From assembly GCA_902593845.1 (NCBI GenBank), contig CACJJV010000008.1, positions 1 to 64,000 on the forward strand: a stretch of 64,000 bases of DNA. The letters are read 5' to 3'. A program made the position numbers and the translations under genes. Shown piece after piece: positions 54,350 to 63,566 of the stretch. Origin of the DNA: an uncultured Pelagibacteraceae bacterium. GTDB taxonomy: Bacteria; Pseudomonadota; Alphaproteobacteria; Pelagibacterales; Pelagibacteraceae. The notes below the pieces were generated by a model, which worked only from the letters and a program-made list of their open reading frames with translations, did not search any database and had not been told where the DNA came from. How positions within the stretch are numbered: the first letter of the stretch is position 1; the number at the start of each line of letters is the position of its first letter.

Positions 54350-54688
54350 ATGATATTTTTTACCTTAAAGATTTTACTTGCAGCAATAATAATAGCATTC
54401 GCCAGTTGGCTTTCAGGACAAAATCCAAAACTTGCAGGTTTTATTATTGCTTTGCCTCTTGTATCACTCATAGCTATAGCTTTTTCCTACTATGAGCACA
54501 ATGATATAGAAAAAACAGTTCTTTTTACTAAGAGCATACTAGTAGCGGTACCTGTGAGTTATTTATTTTTTTTACCCTTCTTTTTTGCAAAATCATTTAA
54601 TATGAATTTCTTCCTAATTTATGGCACAGGCTTAGGTTTTATAGTTGTTGGTTTTTTTATTCATAAATATATAACTAATTTTCTCTAA
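54350..54688 (+). CDS. Four-helix membrane protein, DUF3147-like
   Basis: A 112-residue hydrophobic protein with four membrane helices: LKILLAAIIIAFASWLSGQ, KLAGFIIALPLVSLIAIAF, LVAVPVSYLFFLPFFFAKS and GTGLGFIVVGFFIHKYI. The segment LAGFIIALPLVSL resembles DUF3147-type proteins; the family link is tentative. It lies 13 bases after zur on the same strand and may be read through from the zur transcript, though nothing in it suggests metal binding. Confidence 0.65.
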   Translation: MIFFTLKILLAAIIIAFASWLSGQNPKLAGFIIALPLVSLIAIAFSYYEHNDIEKTVLFTKSILVAVPVSYLFFLPFFFAKSFNMNFFLIYGTGLGFIVVGFFIHKYITNFL

Positions 54689-54691
54689 TAC

Positions 54692-54728
54692 TGTTACACC
54701 TTAATAAATTTGTAACATTGATGTAATA
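54692..54728. promoter_or_regulatory. Possible regulator half sites upstream of the 54749 gene
   Basis: The gap holds TGTTACA (54692-54698) and TGTAACA (54711-54717), which are inverted copies 12 bases apart. TGTAACA is also followed by TTGA and TGTAATA (54722-54728), a 7-4-7 direct repeat that resembles the geometry of a Pho box. Function is inference. Confidence 0.3.
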
Positions 54729-54748
54729 ATTAATAAAAAGGAGAAAAT

Positions 54749-54970
54749 ATGTTTATAAAAAAATATCTAAAGTGGATCAGTACTTTTTTAGTTTTAGTAG
54801 GAATACTTCTTACAAACTTAAATATATATCCATTAAATATATATTTTCATGGATTAGGAGTTGTGGGATGGACTATCGCTGGATTTATTAGCAAAGATAA
54901 AGCGATACTTACTAACTTTGGATTACAAATACCATTATTTTTAATAGGAATTTATAAAATTATTATCTAG
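54749..54970 (+). CDS. Small membrane protein of unknown function
   Basis: A 73-residue protein with two or three hydrophobic segments: WISTFLVLVGILLTNLNIYP, NIYFHGLGVVGWTIAGF and LQIPLFLIGIYKIII. It is preceded by a strong AAAGGAG at good spacing, unusual in this region and a sign of high translation. Its stop TAG shares a base with the GTG start of the aquaporin gene, so the two are coupled. No family recognised. Confidence 0.75.
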   Translation: MFIKKYLKWISTFLVLVGILLTNLNIYPLNIYFHGLGVVGWTIAGFISKDKAILTNFGLQIPLFLIGIYKIII

Positions 54971-55620
54971 TGAAAAATACTAACAAAATATTTCTAGGTG
55001 AATTTATCGGAAGTAGCTTTTTAGTAATGGTTATTGTTGGATCTGGAATAATGGCTGAAAACCTCACAAATGATAATGCTTTAAGATTAACAGCCAATAC
55101 ACTTGCAACTGGAGCTGGTCTATTCGTTTTAATAACTGCTTTTGCAAATATTTCAGGTGCACATTTCAATCCTTTTGTAAGTTTAGCGATGTTTTTAAGA
55201 AAAAAAATCAATGGAAACCTTCTGATCATATATATTCCTGCCCAAATACTTGGTTGTTTGCTAGGTGTTATGTTGGCTAATGTTTTTTTTGAACACAATA
55301 TTCTTGAGTTATCAACAAAAAATAGGGATGGCTTTCATATTTTCTTATCTGAAATAATTGCTACTTTTGGTTTAATTTTTATTATTTTTGCTACTCTAAA
55401 AGATGGCAAAATAACAATAGCTGCAAGTGTAGCTACATATATTATGGCCGGTTATTGGTTCACATCATCAACATCTTTTGCAAATCCAGCTGTTGCTATA
55501 GCAAGAACTTTTACTGATTCTTTTACGGGAATTAATTATTTGAATACGCCTGTATATATTTTAGCTGAATTTTTGGGAGCTCTAATAGCTGTATATTTTA
55601 TTAAGAAACTAATTAAATAA
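54970..55620 (+). CDS. Aquaporin / MIP-family channel
   Basis: A 216-residue channel with six helices. The GTG start (54970) is chosen because it overlaps the preceding stop by one base and gives the usual KNTNKIFLGEFIGSSFLVMV N-terminus. The two half-helix motifs are GAHFNPFVSLAMF (NPF in place of NPA) and FANPAVAIARTF (canonical NPA with the filter Arg). Could pass water or small neutral solutes; the variant first motif makes selectivity uncertain. Follows the 73-residue membrane protein. Confidence 0.9.
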   Translation: MKNTNKIFLGEFIGSSFLVMVIVGSGIMAENLTNDNALRLTANTLATGAGLFVLITAFANISGAHFNPFVSLAMFLRKKINGNLLIIYIPAQILGCLLGVMLANVFFEHNILELSTKNRDGFHIFLSEIIATFGLIFIIFATLKDGKITIAASVATYIMAGYWFTSSTSFANPAVAIARTFTDSFTGINYLNTPVYILAEFLGALIAVYFIKKLIK

Positions 55621-55718
55621 AACAACTTTATTTAGAAATAAAAAACATTTTAAAGTAGACACCAGTATTTAATAGTATATTAGTCGACGAATCTATCCCC
55701 TAATCCTTAAATTAATTT

Positions 55719-55740
55719 ATTCTTTAATAGAATTTTTTTT
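55719..55740 (+). terminator. Weak AU-rich terminator-like hairpin
   Basis: Five-base stem ATTCT/AGAAT with loop TTAAT, followed by eight T (55733-55740). It lies in the 191-base gap between the aquaporin and the PiT-like gene and could end the upstream transcript. Confidence 0.35.
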
Positions 55741-55811
55741 ATTCTCACATAAAACAGATCTTAAGTCATGAATCGATAGGAACCGAAAACAATAATATAA
55801 AGGAGAAAAAA

Positions 55812-56777
55812 ATGGATATGACTTTAGTTTACACGGTTATAGGCTTTGGCCTTGCCGGTTATAGCGTAATCGCTAACGACTCAATTCAAACACTAGGTAC
55901 ATTTATAGCTTCAAAAAAGAAGTGGTTTAAATGGTATACACTTGCAGGATCTGCATCAGCTGTAATGATTATTGCGTTAGCATGGGGATGGTATTCGTAT
56001 GATGGTGATATTTCTTATGGAAGATTAACTAGAATACCTTATCAAGAAATTCAATGGTATCACGCAGTAGCGCCTGCAATACTATTATTATTAACAAGAA
56101 TTGGAATACCGGTATCTACTACTTTCTTAGTTCTTTCAGCATTTGCCTCAACAGTTGTGCTTGAAAAAATGCTTATGAAAAGTGTCGTTGGCTATGGTTT
56201 AGCAGCAATGGTTGCTTACATCGCCTGGATAGCTGTTTCTAAATTCATTAATGAAAAATTTGATGAAGTAGACGAAAAATGGGTAGGCTTCTGGAGAAAT
56301 AGTGTTTGGATTTCTTCTGGTTGGTTATGGTGGGTTTGGTTGTCTCACGACGTGGCTAATATAGCTGTGTATCTACCTAGACAATTAGATTTAACATTGC
56401 TTTTAATAGTAATGGGTTACTTTACAGCACTGTTATTCTATATTTTTTACATTCAAGGTGGACCAATTCAAAAAGTTGTTCTTGAAAAAACAGGAACAAG
56501 GTACGCAAGATCAGCAACAATTATTAATGTAATTTATGCTGGTGTCTTATTCTACTTTAAAGAACTAAACGATTTACCTATGTCTACTACATGGGTTTTT
56601 GTTGGTTTATTATGTGGAAGAGAACTTGCTATAGCTACCATGAACAAAGAATATAAGTTAGGTTATGTCTTTCCATTAATTGGAAAAGATTTCCTAAAAA
56701 TGGTATTCGGATTAACTGTCTCAGTAGGTATAGTGCTTTCAATACATTATATAATAATACCAAACGATTGGTTTTAA
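55812..56777 (+). CDS. Divergent PiT-like permease
   Basis: A 321-residue protein with about nine membrane helices. It shows an internal duplication like that of the inorganic phosphate transporter (PiT) family: AND at 21-23 and PVSTT at 100-104 in the first half, and HDVAN at 179-183 and PMSTT at 256-260 in the second half. The helix after PVSTT is FLVLSAFASTVVLEKM. It lacks the large loop of PiT and is shorter (usually 400-500). A strong AAAGGAG precedes the ATG after a 191-base leader. Substrate unproven; phosphate, sulfate or another anion is possible. Confidence 0.7.
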   Translation: MDMTLVYTVIGFGLAGYSVIANDSIQTLGTFIASKKKWFKWYTLAGSASAVMIIALAWGWYSYDGDISYGRLTRIPYQEIQWYHAVAPAILLLLTRIGIPVSTTFLVLSAFASTVVLEKMLMKSVVGYGLAAMVAYIAWIAVSKFINEKFDEVDEKWVGFWRNSVWISSGWLWWVWLSHDVANIAVYLPRQLDLTLLLIVMGYFTALLFYIFYIQGGPIQKVVLEKTGTRYARSATIINVIYAGVLFYFKELNDLPMSTTWVFVGLLCGRELAIATMNKEYKLGYVFPLIGKDFLKMVFGLTVSVGIVLSIHYIIIPNDWF

Positions 56778-56788
56778 ATATATTTTTG

Positions 56789-56816
56789 TGGTCGTATTAA
56801 TTATTTAATACGGCCA
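56789..56816. terminator. Strong 12-base hairpin between converging genes
   Basis: TGGTCGTATTAA (56789-56800) pairs with TTAATACGGCCA (56805-56816) with one G-U and a loop TTAT. It lies between the ends of the PiT-like gene (plus) and dgkA (minus), the position for a bidirectional terminator. T-rich stretches (56783-56787 and 56840s) are near but not directly attached. Could also stabilise mRNA ends. Confidence 0.6.
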
Positions 56817-56843
56817 TATATGTCTTGATATCTAGCTATTTTT

Positions 56844-57176
56844 TTAAAAAGAGATTAAAAAAGTAATAATTAATATAAATAAAACAATAAATACAGCTGC
56901 ACTTGATAAGTCTTTAATCTTTTTAATTTCAGGGTCTAGATCAGTAGTGACTCTATCACACAGTTTTTCAACTGCAGTGTTCATTATTTCAAAAGCTAAT
57001 AAAAGGAAATACAATACAGATAATATAATCTTATAGTTTAAGTCTATATTTGATAAGAAAATATATGGAATTAAAAAAACACCCAGTACCAATTCTAAAA
57101 TAAAAGAATTTTCTTTTGAAACAATTTTTAAGCCATTTAAAGAATTGATTAAATTACTGTATAATTTTTTTATCAT
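56844..57176 (-). CDS. dgkA: Diacylglycerol kinase
   Basis: Small integral-membrane kinase that phosphorylates diacylglycerol. The 110 residues have three helices and the family signature AFEIMNTAVEKLCDRV (Glu and Asn-Thr-Ala-Val-Glu), followed by IKKIKDLSSAAVFIVL. The N-terminal ENSFILEL contains the conserved Glu region. Its ATG shares a base with the manC stop. Likely recycles diacylglycerol from periplasmic glycan modification. Confidence 0.93.
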   Translation of the reverse strand: MIKKLYSNLINSLNGLKIVSKENSFILELVLGVFLIPYIFLSNIDLNYKIILSVLYFLLLAFEIMNTAVEKLCDRVTTDLDPEIKKIKDLSSAAVFIVLFILIITFLISF

Positions 57177-58366
57177 TATTTTACTCTTCCATACACATCT
57201 TGATACCTAACAATATCAGATTCTTTTAATATAGATCCAACTTGAGCCTCGATAATTTTAACTGGTTTTTTATAAGGATTTTCTATTCTATGGATTGCAC
57301 CTAATGGAATAAAAATAGTTTCATCAGGATTCATGGTAAAATATTTTTTATTTAATGTAATTTTAGGTTTGCCATGAGTAATTACCCAGTGTTCAGCTCT
57401 ATGATGATGTTTCTGAAGACTTAATATACCTTTAGGTTTTACATATAATTCTTTAATTAAGAATTCCTTACCATTAAATAAATTAACATAGCTTCCCCAA
57501 GGTCTATGAAATACATTCTTCTTTTTATAATAATGTCTTTTATTTCTTCCGTACATCTTACAGATTTCTTTCCAAGATCCTAAATCAGACCAAGGAATAT
57601 CTAATTTGATCGCATTTATATCTTTAGTTTTTTCTAATATTGCATAGTCAAAAGACTTCGCTGTTGCTTTGATGAATGTTTGTTTGTTTAAATAATATAC
57701 ATTACTTTTATATTTTGCTTTTAATACTGCTTTATTACAATTTCGATAAATATTCGGTTGGTACTTTTTAAAATTATTAATGATTGAATCTTTTCTCAAA
57801 TAAAACATTCCAGAATTCCAATAACCTTTTTTACTTATTATTTGTTTAGCTTTGGCCTCTTTTGGTTTTTCTATAAATTTAGTTACTTTGGTATTTTTTG
57901 TTAAAAAATAGCCAAATTCACTTGAAGGCATTGTGGGCTTAATTCCAAAGATAAAAATATTATTTTGAGTTAATTTCTTTTGGTTTTTTTTGATAGCTTT
58001 ATTAAATAGACTTACTTTCTCTATCAAATGATCAGCTGCTAGGAACATTAAAGGTTGTTCGTTAGGTATATCCTTTATTAATGCCGTACTTAAAATAGCT
58101 GGTGCTGTATTTCTTTTGGCTGGTTCTAAAACTATTTTGAATTTTCTTATTTTGTGTTTCTTTAGATGATATTTTACTTGTCTTAAATATTTTGCATTAG
58201 TACTTATAATTGGATCATCATATATCGATGCTTTTACTCTCTCTAAAGTTTTACCCAATAAAGTCCAATTGCCAAAATCAATAAATTGTTTAGCTTGATG
58301 TTTTTTAGCGTTAGGCCAAAGTCTTGTGCCAGCTCCACCACATAAAATGACTGGGCGAATTTTCAT
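57176..58366 (-). CDS. manC: Mannose-1-phosphate guanylyltransferase (type II PMI family)
   Basis: Makes GDP-mannose for polysaccharides. I choose ATG 58366 (TGATG overlap with ilvD), giving 396 residues; a TTG one codon earlier is the alternative. The N-terminal nucleotidyltransferase has VILCGGAGTRLWPNAKKHQ and FIEKPKEAKA. The C-terminal cupin has LQKHHHRAEHWVITHGKP and PLGAIHRIENPYKKPVKI. About 70 residues shorter than AlgA/ManC, mainly in the linker; the isomerase site may be incomplete. Sugar precursors could feed the glycosyltransferases at 6.9-9.9 kb and 27.3-29.2 kb. Confidence 0.9.
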   Translation of the reverse strand: MKIRPVILCGGAGTRLWPNAKKHQAKQFIDFGNWTLLGKTLERVKASIYDDPIISTNAKYLRQVKYHLKKHKIRKFKIVLEPAKRNTAPAILSTALIKDIPNEQPLMFLAADHLIEKVSLFNKAIKKNQKKLTQNNIFIFGIKPTMPSSEFGYFLTKNTKVTKFIEKPKEAKAKQIISKKGYWNSGMFYLRKDSIINNFKKYQPNIYRNCNKAVLKAKYKSNVYYLNKQTFIKATAKSFDYAILEKTKDINAIKLDIPWSDLGSWKEICKMYGRNKRHYYKKKNVFHRPWGSYVNLFNGKEFLIKELYVKPKGILSLQKHHHRAEHWVITHGKPKITLNKKYFTMNPDETIFIPLGAIHRIENPYKKPVKIIEAQVGSILKESDIVRYQDVYGRVK

Positions 58367-60084
58367 CAAATTTTTGAATAATCCTTAAATTCGTTTTTCT
58401 TACCTGGATGTGTTGGTGCTCCTAAATATGCAGGTCCTACAGTTTGTGCGTATTTCCAAAGAGTTCCTGATCCAAAATCAGATTTTCTAGCCTTCCATTT
58501 TCGTCTTCTTGAAGCTAATTGTGCTCTAGTTAATCGAACATTAATTGTTCCTTTCTTAGCATCAATATCTATAATATCTCCATTCCTTAACAGAGCGATA
58601 GGTCCACCTAATGCAGCCTCTGGTCCTACGTGACCTACACAAAATCCCCGAGTTGCTCCAGAGAAGCGTCCATCAGTTATTAAGGCAACTTTTTCTCCTT
58701 TACCTTGACCATAAATTGCGCCTGTTGTTGAAAGCATTTCTCTCATACCTGGTCCACCAACTGGTCCTTCATATCTGATAATAATTACATCACCGTCTTT
58801 ATATTTTCTACTTTGAACAGCTTTCATTGCACTTTCCTCATTATCAAAACATCTTGCTCTTCCAGTAAATTGTAATTTTTTAAGTCCAGCAATTTTAACA
58901 ATTCCTCCTTCAGGAGCTAAGTTTCCTTTTAAACCAACCACTCCACCCGTTGGTGATAAAGGATTTTTAAAAGATCTCATTACTTTTTGTTTAGGATTAA
59001 ATTTAATTCCCTTTAAATTTTCTTTCATTGTTTTACCTGTAACTGTCATACAATCACCGTGTATATATCCACCTTCATAAAGAGTTTTTAAAAGCATTGG
59101 TACTCCACCTGCTAACCACATATCTTTAGCAACATATTTTCCACCTGGTTTTAAGTCCGCAAGATACGGAGTTTTTTTAAATATTTTTGCTACATCCATT
59201 AAATCAAATTTAATACCTGCTTCATTTGCTATTGCCGGGAGATGTAAGCCTGCATTGGTTGATCCACCTGTTGCAGCAACAATTGTTGCAGCATTTTCTA
59301 AAGCCTTTCTTGTAACTATATCTCTTGGTTTAATTTTTTTAGCTAATAACTCCATAACCATTCGACCGCTTGCTTTTGCATACTTATCTCGTTCTTCGTA
59401 CGGAGCTGGTGTTCCAGCTGAATAAGGTAGTGCTAGACCAATCGCTTCAGATACACAGGCCATAGTGTTAGCAGTAAATTGTCCCCCACAAGCTCCTGCT
59501 GTTGGACATGCAACTAATTCTAATTTTCTTAGTTCTTTTGCAGACATTTGTCCTGATGAATGTTTTCCAACCGCTTCAAAAACATCTACAACGGTCACAT
59601 CTTTGCCTTTGTATTTACCTGGTAGTATTGAACCACCATATATAAATACGCTTGGAACGTTTAATCTAACCATTGACATCATCAAACCAGGTAAAGACTT
59701 ATCACAACCTGCGATACCTACTAATGCATCATAACAATGACCTCTTACAGTTAATTCAGCACTGTCAGCAATAACCTCTCTTGATATTAATGAGGATTTC
59801 ATTCCTTCATGCCCCATAGCAATACCGTCGGTAACTGTAATTGTACAAAACTCTCTTGGTGTTCCGCCTGATGCTCTTACACCCTTTTTAACAGACTGAG
59901 CTTGTCTCATTAAGGCAATATTACAGGGAGCTGCCTCGTTCCATGTTGATACAACCCCAACAAAAGGCTTAGCAACATCTTTTTCTGTTTCTCCCATTGC
60001 ATAATAAAAAGATCTATGAGGAGCTCTATCGGGTCCTAAAGATGTATGTCGACTTGGCAATTTTTTCTTATTAAATTTCCGCAT
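58366..60084 (-). CDS. ilvD: Dihydroxy-acid dehydratase
   Basis: Catalyses the dehydration of dihydroxy acids in valine and isoleucine synthesis. The 572 residues hold the Fe-S cysteines in [19 protein letters not shown] and [40 protein letters not shown] and [20 protein letters not shown] are conserved. The C-terminal ends DYSKI. Starts share single bases with valS and manC on either side. The protein is well conserved and the GC content of the gene is a little higher than its neighbours. Confidence 0.97.
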   Translation of the reverse strand: MRKFNKKKLPSRHTSLGPDRAPHRSFYYAMGETEKDVAKPFVGVVSTWNEAAPCNIALMRQAQSVKKGVRASGGTPREFCTITVTDGIAMGHEGMKSSLISREVIADSAELTVRGHCYDALVGIAGCDKSLPGLMMSMVRLNVPSVFIYGGSILPGKYKGKDVTVVDVFEAVGKHSSGQMSAKELRKLELVACPTAGACGGQFTANTMACVSEAIGLALPYSAGTPAPYEERDKYAKASGRMVMELLAKKIKPRDIVTRKALENAATIVAATGGSTNAGLHLPAIANEAGIKFDLMDVAKIFKKTPYLADLKPGGKYVAKDMWLAGGVPMLLKTLYEGGYIHGDCMTVTGKTMKENLKGIKFNPKQKVMRSFKNPLSPTGGVVGLKGNLAPEGGIVKIAGLKKLQFTGRARCFDNEESAMKAVQSRKYKDGDVIIIRYEGPVGGPGMREMLSTTGAIYGQGKGEKVALITDGRFSGATRGFCVGHVGPEAALGGPIALLRNGDIIDIDAKKGTINVRLTRAQLASRRRKWKARKSDFGSGTLWKYAQTVGPAYLGAPTHPGKKNEFKDYSKI

Positions 60085-62708
60085 TATAAACTTTCAATTG
60101 TTAAAGATATTTTTTTGATATCATTTTTTAAGTTACTATAGTTAGTTTTTTCTTGTTCAACAATATTTTTTGGTGCCCTATCGACAAATCCTTTATTTGA
60201 TAATCGTTGTGAAATCTTATTTAATTCATCTTGATATTTTGTTTGTCTTTTTAGTAAATTTTCTTTGATTAAACTTAAGTCAACATTTTCATCAAAATAA
60301 ATCTTAAAAATATCACCTGAAATTACAAGGGTTGCAAAAGGTCTATCTTGATCGTTTTCAAAAAAATTATTGATACGACCAAGTTTTTTTAAAATTATTT
60401 CATTATTATCCATCAAAGATCGATTTTTTTTAGCTATCTTATTCATTGATAGATCTACAAAAGAACCTGGACTGACATTTAGTTCATTTTTAAACGATCT
60501 TAGTTCTGAGATAATATTGATTATTTTCTCCACATCCTTTTGCGATTTGTCTTTTTTAACTTTTCCTGATGGCCAGTTTTTGTACATAAGAAAATTTTTA
60601 TTCGATTTATCAAACTTGTTTTTTAACCATATTTCTTCAGTAACAAATGGGATAAATGGATGAAGCATAATAAGTATTTGTTTAAAAACATAAGCTGATA
60701 CCTCTTTTACCTCTTTTTTTGATTTCTCATCATCTGAATAAAGAATTGTTTTTGAAAGTTCGATATACCAATCACAGTATGAATGCCAAGCAAATTGATA
60801 AGCATTTTTGGCTGCCTCATCAAATCGATAGTCTTTTATATTCTTCTGGATTTTGTCTTTTATTTCTATCAATTCAGAATAAATCCATTTATTGATATTT
60901 AAACTAGTTTTGGGAACTTTATCAGTCTTGTTAAAATCACAATTGTTTGTGATTAAAAAATTATTTGCATTCCACAATTTATTTAAAAAGTTCCTATAAC
61001 CTTTTACTCTATCCTCGGAAAGTTTTACATCGGTTCCAGGTGAAGCCATTGAAAGCAAAGTAAATCGTAAAGCATCTGCACTATATTTTTCAATTAAGTC
61101 TAATGGATCTATTACATTACCTTTAGATTTAGACATTTTTTGTCCTTTTTCATCTCTTACTAAAGCGTGAACATAGATATCTTTGAAAGGTTCTTTATTA
61201 AGAAATTCCATTCCAAACATAATCATTCTTGCAACCCAGAAAAAAATTATATCAAAACCAGTTACTAAAACTGTAGTTGGATAAAATTTTTTTACGAAAT
61301 CTTTTTTATCTGGCCATCCTAAAGTTGCAAACGGCCATAAACCAGATGAAAACCAAGTATCTAATACATCAGGATCTCTAACTAATTTGACGTCTTTTTT
61401 ATAATGCTTCTTAGCTTGCTTGCCTGCTTCTTTTTCATTTAAAGCAACAAATATTTTATTATCAGGTCCATACCATGCTGGTATTTGATGACCCCACCAT
61501 AACTGTCTAGAAACACACCAGGGCTCAATATTATTCATCCATTGAAAATAAGTTTTCGACCAGTTATTTGGAAAAAAATTTGTTTTTTTTGTTTTAACAA
61601 TTTTTTTTGCTTTGATAGCTAATTTTTTTGCATCAACAAACCATTGCTCAGTTAAAAAAGGTTCGATAACAGAATTAGATCTATCTCCATAAGGAACTTT
61701 ATTTTTTATATTTTCCTCTTTAACAAAATAATCTTTTTCTTTAAGTTCATTTAATATTTTTTTACGGGCATCAAATCTATCCAAACCTACATAATCTTTA
61801 GGAGCATTTTCATTTATTTTACCCTCTTCAGTAAAAACATTTATTATTTCGAGTTTATTTCTCTGCCCTACATCATAATCATTAAAATCATGTGCTGGAG
61901 TAATTTTAAGCGCTCCTGTTCCTTGTTCTGGATCTGCATAATTGTCTTTTATTATTTTAATTTTTCTACCTACAACAGGTATAGTGACTGTTTTACCGAC
62001 AAAACTTTTGTATCTTTTGTCTTTAGGATTAACTGCAATAGCTGTGTCCCCAAGCATAGTCTCAGGTCTTGTGGTAGCTATTGTGATAAATTCTGATGAT
62101 TTATCTATTGGATACCTAATATAGTAAATCTTAGAGTTCATTTCTCTTTGATCTACCTCTAAATCTGAAATTGCAGTTTTTAATACTGTGTCCCAATTTA
62201 CTAATTTTTCTGCTTTGTAGATTAGTTTTTTTTTATGTAATTCAACAAATACCTTAATTACAGATTTAGATAAATTTTCATCCATGGTGAATGCATTTCT
62301 GGACCAATCACATGAACAGCCAAGTTTTTTTAATTGATTAATAATTATATCACCGTACTGATTTTTCCAATCCCAAACCTTTTCTATAAACTTTTCTCTT
62401 CCAAGAGTATTTTTATCTAAATTTTCATTTTCAAGTTTTCTCTCAACAAGTGCTTGAGTAGCAATACCAGCATGATCTGTGCCTGGTTGCCATAAAGTTT
62501 CATAATTATTCATTCTGTAATATCGAACAAGCATGTCTTGTATTGAGTTATTTAAAGCATGACCCATATGTAAACTTCCCGTTACATTAGGTGGTGGAAT
62601 TACAACTGAAAATTTTTTAGAGTTTTTTTGTGGTTTAAATAGTTTATTTTTTTCCCAATATGAATAAATCTTATCTTCTACATTGGAATGTATATATTTA
62701 TCACTCAT
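60084..62708 (-). CDS. valS: Valyl-tRNA synthetase
   Basis: Charges tRNA-Val. The 874 residues show the HIGH motif [18 protein letters not shown], the editing domain ([20 protein letters not shown]), [37 protein letters not shown] and a C-terminal coiled-coil arm ([17 protein letters not shown] region). Full length. It is the first gene of a valS-ilvD-manC-dgkA run joined by one-base overlaps. Confidence 0.97.
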   Translation of the reverse strand: MSDKYIHSNVEDKIYSYWEKNKLFKPQKNSKKFSVVIPPPNVTGSLHMGHALNNSIQDMLVRYYRMNNYETLWQPGTDHAGIATQALVERKLENENLDKNTLGREKFIEKVWDWKNQYGDIIINQLKKLGCSCDWSRNAFTMDENLSKSVIKVFVELHKKKLIYKAEKLVNWDTVLKTAISDLEVDQREMNSKIYYIRYPIDKSSEFITIATTRPETMLGDTAIAVNPKDKRYKSFVGKTVTIPVVGRKIKIIKDNYADPEQGTGALKITPAHDFNDYDVGQRNKLEIINVFTEEGKINENAPKDYVGLDRFDARKKILNELKEKDYFVKEENIKNKVPYGDRSNSVIEPFLTEQWFVDAKKLAIKAKKIVKTKKTNFFPNNWSKTYFQWMNNIEPWCVSRQLWWGHQIPAWYGPDNKIFVALNEKEAGKQAKKHYKKDVKLVRDPDVLDTWFSSGLWPFATLGWPDKKDFVKKFYPTTVLVTGFDIIFFWVARMIMFGMEFLNKEPFKDIYVHALVRDEKGQKMSKSKGNVIDPLDLIEKYSADALRFTLLSMASPGTDVKLSEDRVKGYRNFLNKLWNANNFLITNNCDFNKTDKVPKTSLNINKWIYSELIEIKDKIQKNIKDYRFDEAAKNAYQFAWHSYCDWYIELSKTILYSDDEKSKKEVKEVSAYVFKQILIMLHPFIPFVTEEIWLKNKFDKSNKNFLMYKNWPSGKVKKDKSQKDVEKIINIISELRSFKNELNVSPGSFVDLSMNKIAKKNRSLMDNNEIILKKLGRINNFFENDQDRPFATLVISGDIFKIYFDENVDLSLIKENLLKRQTKYQDELNKISQRLSNKGFVDRAPKNIVEQEKTNYSNLKNDIKKISLTIESL

Positions 62709-62831
62709 ATTGGATATGATTAGTTTATAATTTATTAATCTAAATTAACAATAATCAAATTAAAACGTTATTTAATAGACTAATCCTAATAATTTTATAT
62801 AAAACTGAAGTAGCTAAAAGCTAAAACATAA

Positions 62832-62905
62832 GGCAACGTGGCGGAATGGTTACGCAGAGGATTGCAAATCCTTGTATCCCGGTTCGATTCCGGGCGTTGC
62901 CTCCA
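62832..62905 (+). tRNA. tRNA-Cys (anticodon GCA)
   Basis: Acceptor GGCAACG/CGTTGCC, anticodon loop ATTGCAAAT with GCA, T arm CCGGTTCGATTCCGG, discriminator T and encoded CCA (62903-62905). It is followed by tRNA-Asn 49 bases downstream. Confidence 0.97.
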
Positions 62906-62954
62906 AAAAAAATCTTGTTTTAGTTAAAAAAAAAAGTAAGTTTGCTCTTTACAT

Positions 62955-63030
62955 TCCTCGGTAGCTCAGTTGGTAGAGCAGTTGACTGTTAATCAATTGG
63001 TCGCAGGTTCGAGTCCTGCCCGAGGAGCCA
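62955..63030 (+). tRNA. tRNA-Asn (anticodon GUU)
   Basis: Acceptor TCCTCGG/CCGAGGA, anticodon loop CTGTTAA with GUU, T arm GCAGGTTCGAGTCCTGC, discriminator G, encoded CCA. A natural substrate for the Tgt enzyme encoded at 29.5 kb. Convergent with the XRE regulator, four bases apart. Confidence 0.97.
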
Positions 63031-63034
63031 AATT

Positions 63035-63403
63035 TTACACAACTTTTGAAATATTGTTTGAAACCTGTAACGATTTATTAAATTTCAATTTTTGATCAGC
63101 ATTAAGTTCAGAATATAATTTAACTAAGAAATTATAATTCACATTCATATGACCCTCTTGAGATTTTTCTAAATTAACTAAGTATTCTGAAAAATCTTCA
63201 AAGAAATAGTTTATTGGAACTTTAAGATAATTTGATAACTGTAATAATCTTATCGAACTAACTCCGTTAGTTCCTTTTTCATATTTTTGTATTTGTTGAA
63301 ATGTTACGTTAATTGCTTTTGCTACTTTTGTTTGTGTTAAACCTAAAGCTAACCTTCTAAGCTTAAGCTTATTGCCTAAATGCTTATTAAAATTATCTTC
63401 CAT
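63035..63403 (-). CDS. XRE-family HTH transcriptional regulator
   Basis: A 122-residue DNA-binding protein. The helix-turn-helix is in RRLALGLTQTKVAKAINV and TFQQIQKYEKGTNGVSSIRL, a form common in alphaproteobacterial regulators of the same length. After it come VPINYFFEDFSEYL and a variable tail. Its target is unknown; it lies convergent to tRNA-Asn and has a gap of about 160 bases upstream, in which I see no gene. Confidence 0.88.
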   Translation of the reverse strand: MEDNFNKHLGNKLKLRRLALGLTQTKVAKAINVTFQQIQKYEKGTNGVSSIRLLQLSNYLKVPINYFFEDFSEYLVNLEKSQEGHMNVNYNFLVKLYSELNADQKLKFNKSLQVSNNISKVV

Positions 63404-63566
63404 TAAGACCCCTCTTAATTTTTATTAAAAACAGATTGAACAAGTTTTTAATCTCCACTGCAACAACATTATTTTTTTATTTCCTCGGAAAAAACCTAAA
63501 TGCCCAAAATATGTCAAGCAATACTTGAAGGATATTTTGATAAATATTCCTTGAAATTACTAATAT

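Noticed and set aside
63404-63566. Gene in the gap between the XRE regulator and the ABC ATPase
   Set aside because: No frame longer than a few codons with a start; only AT-rich spacer is seen.
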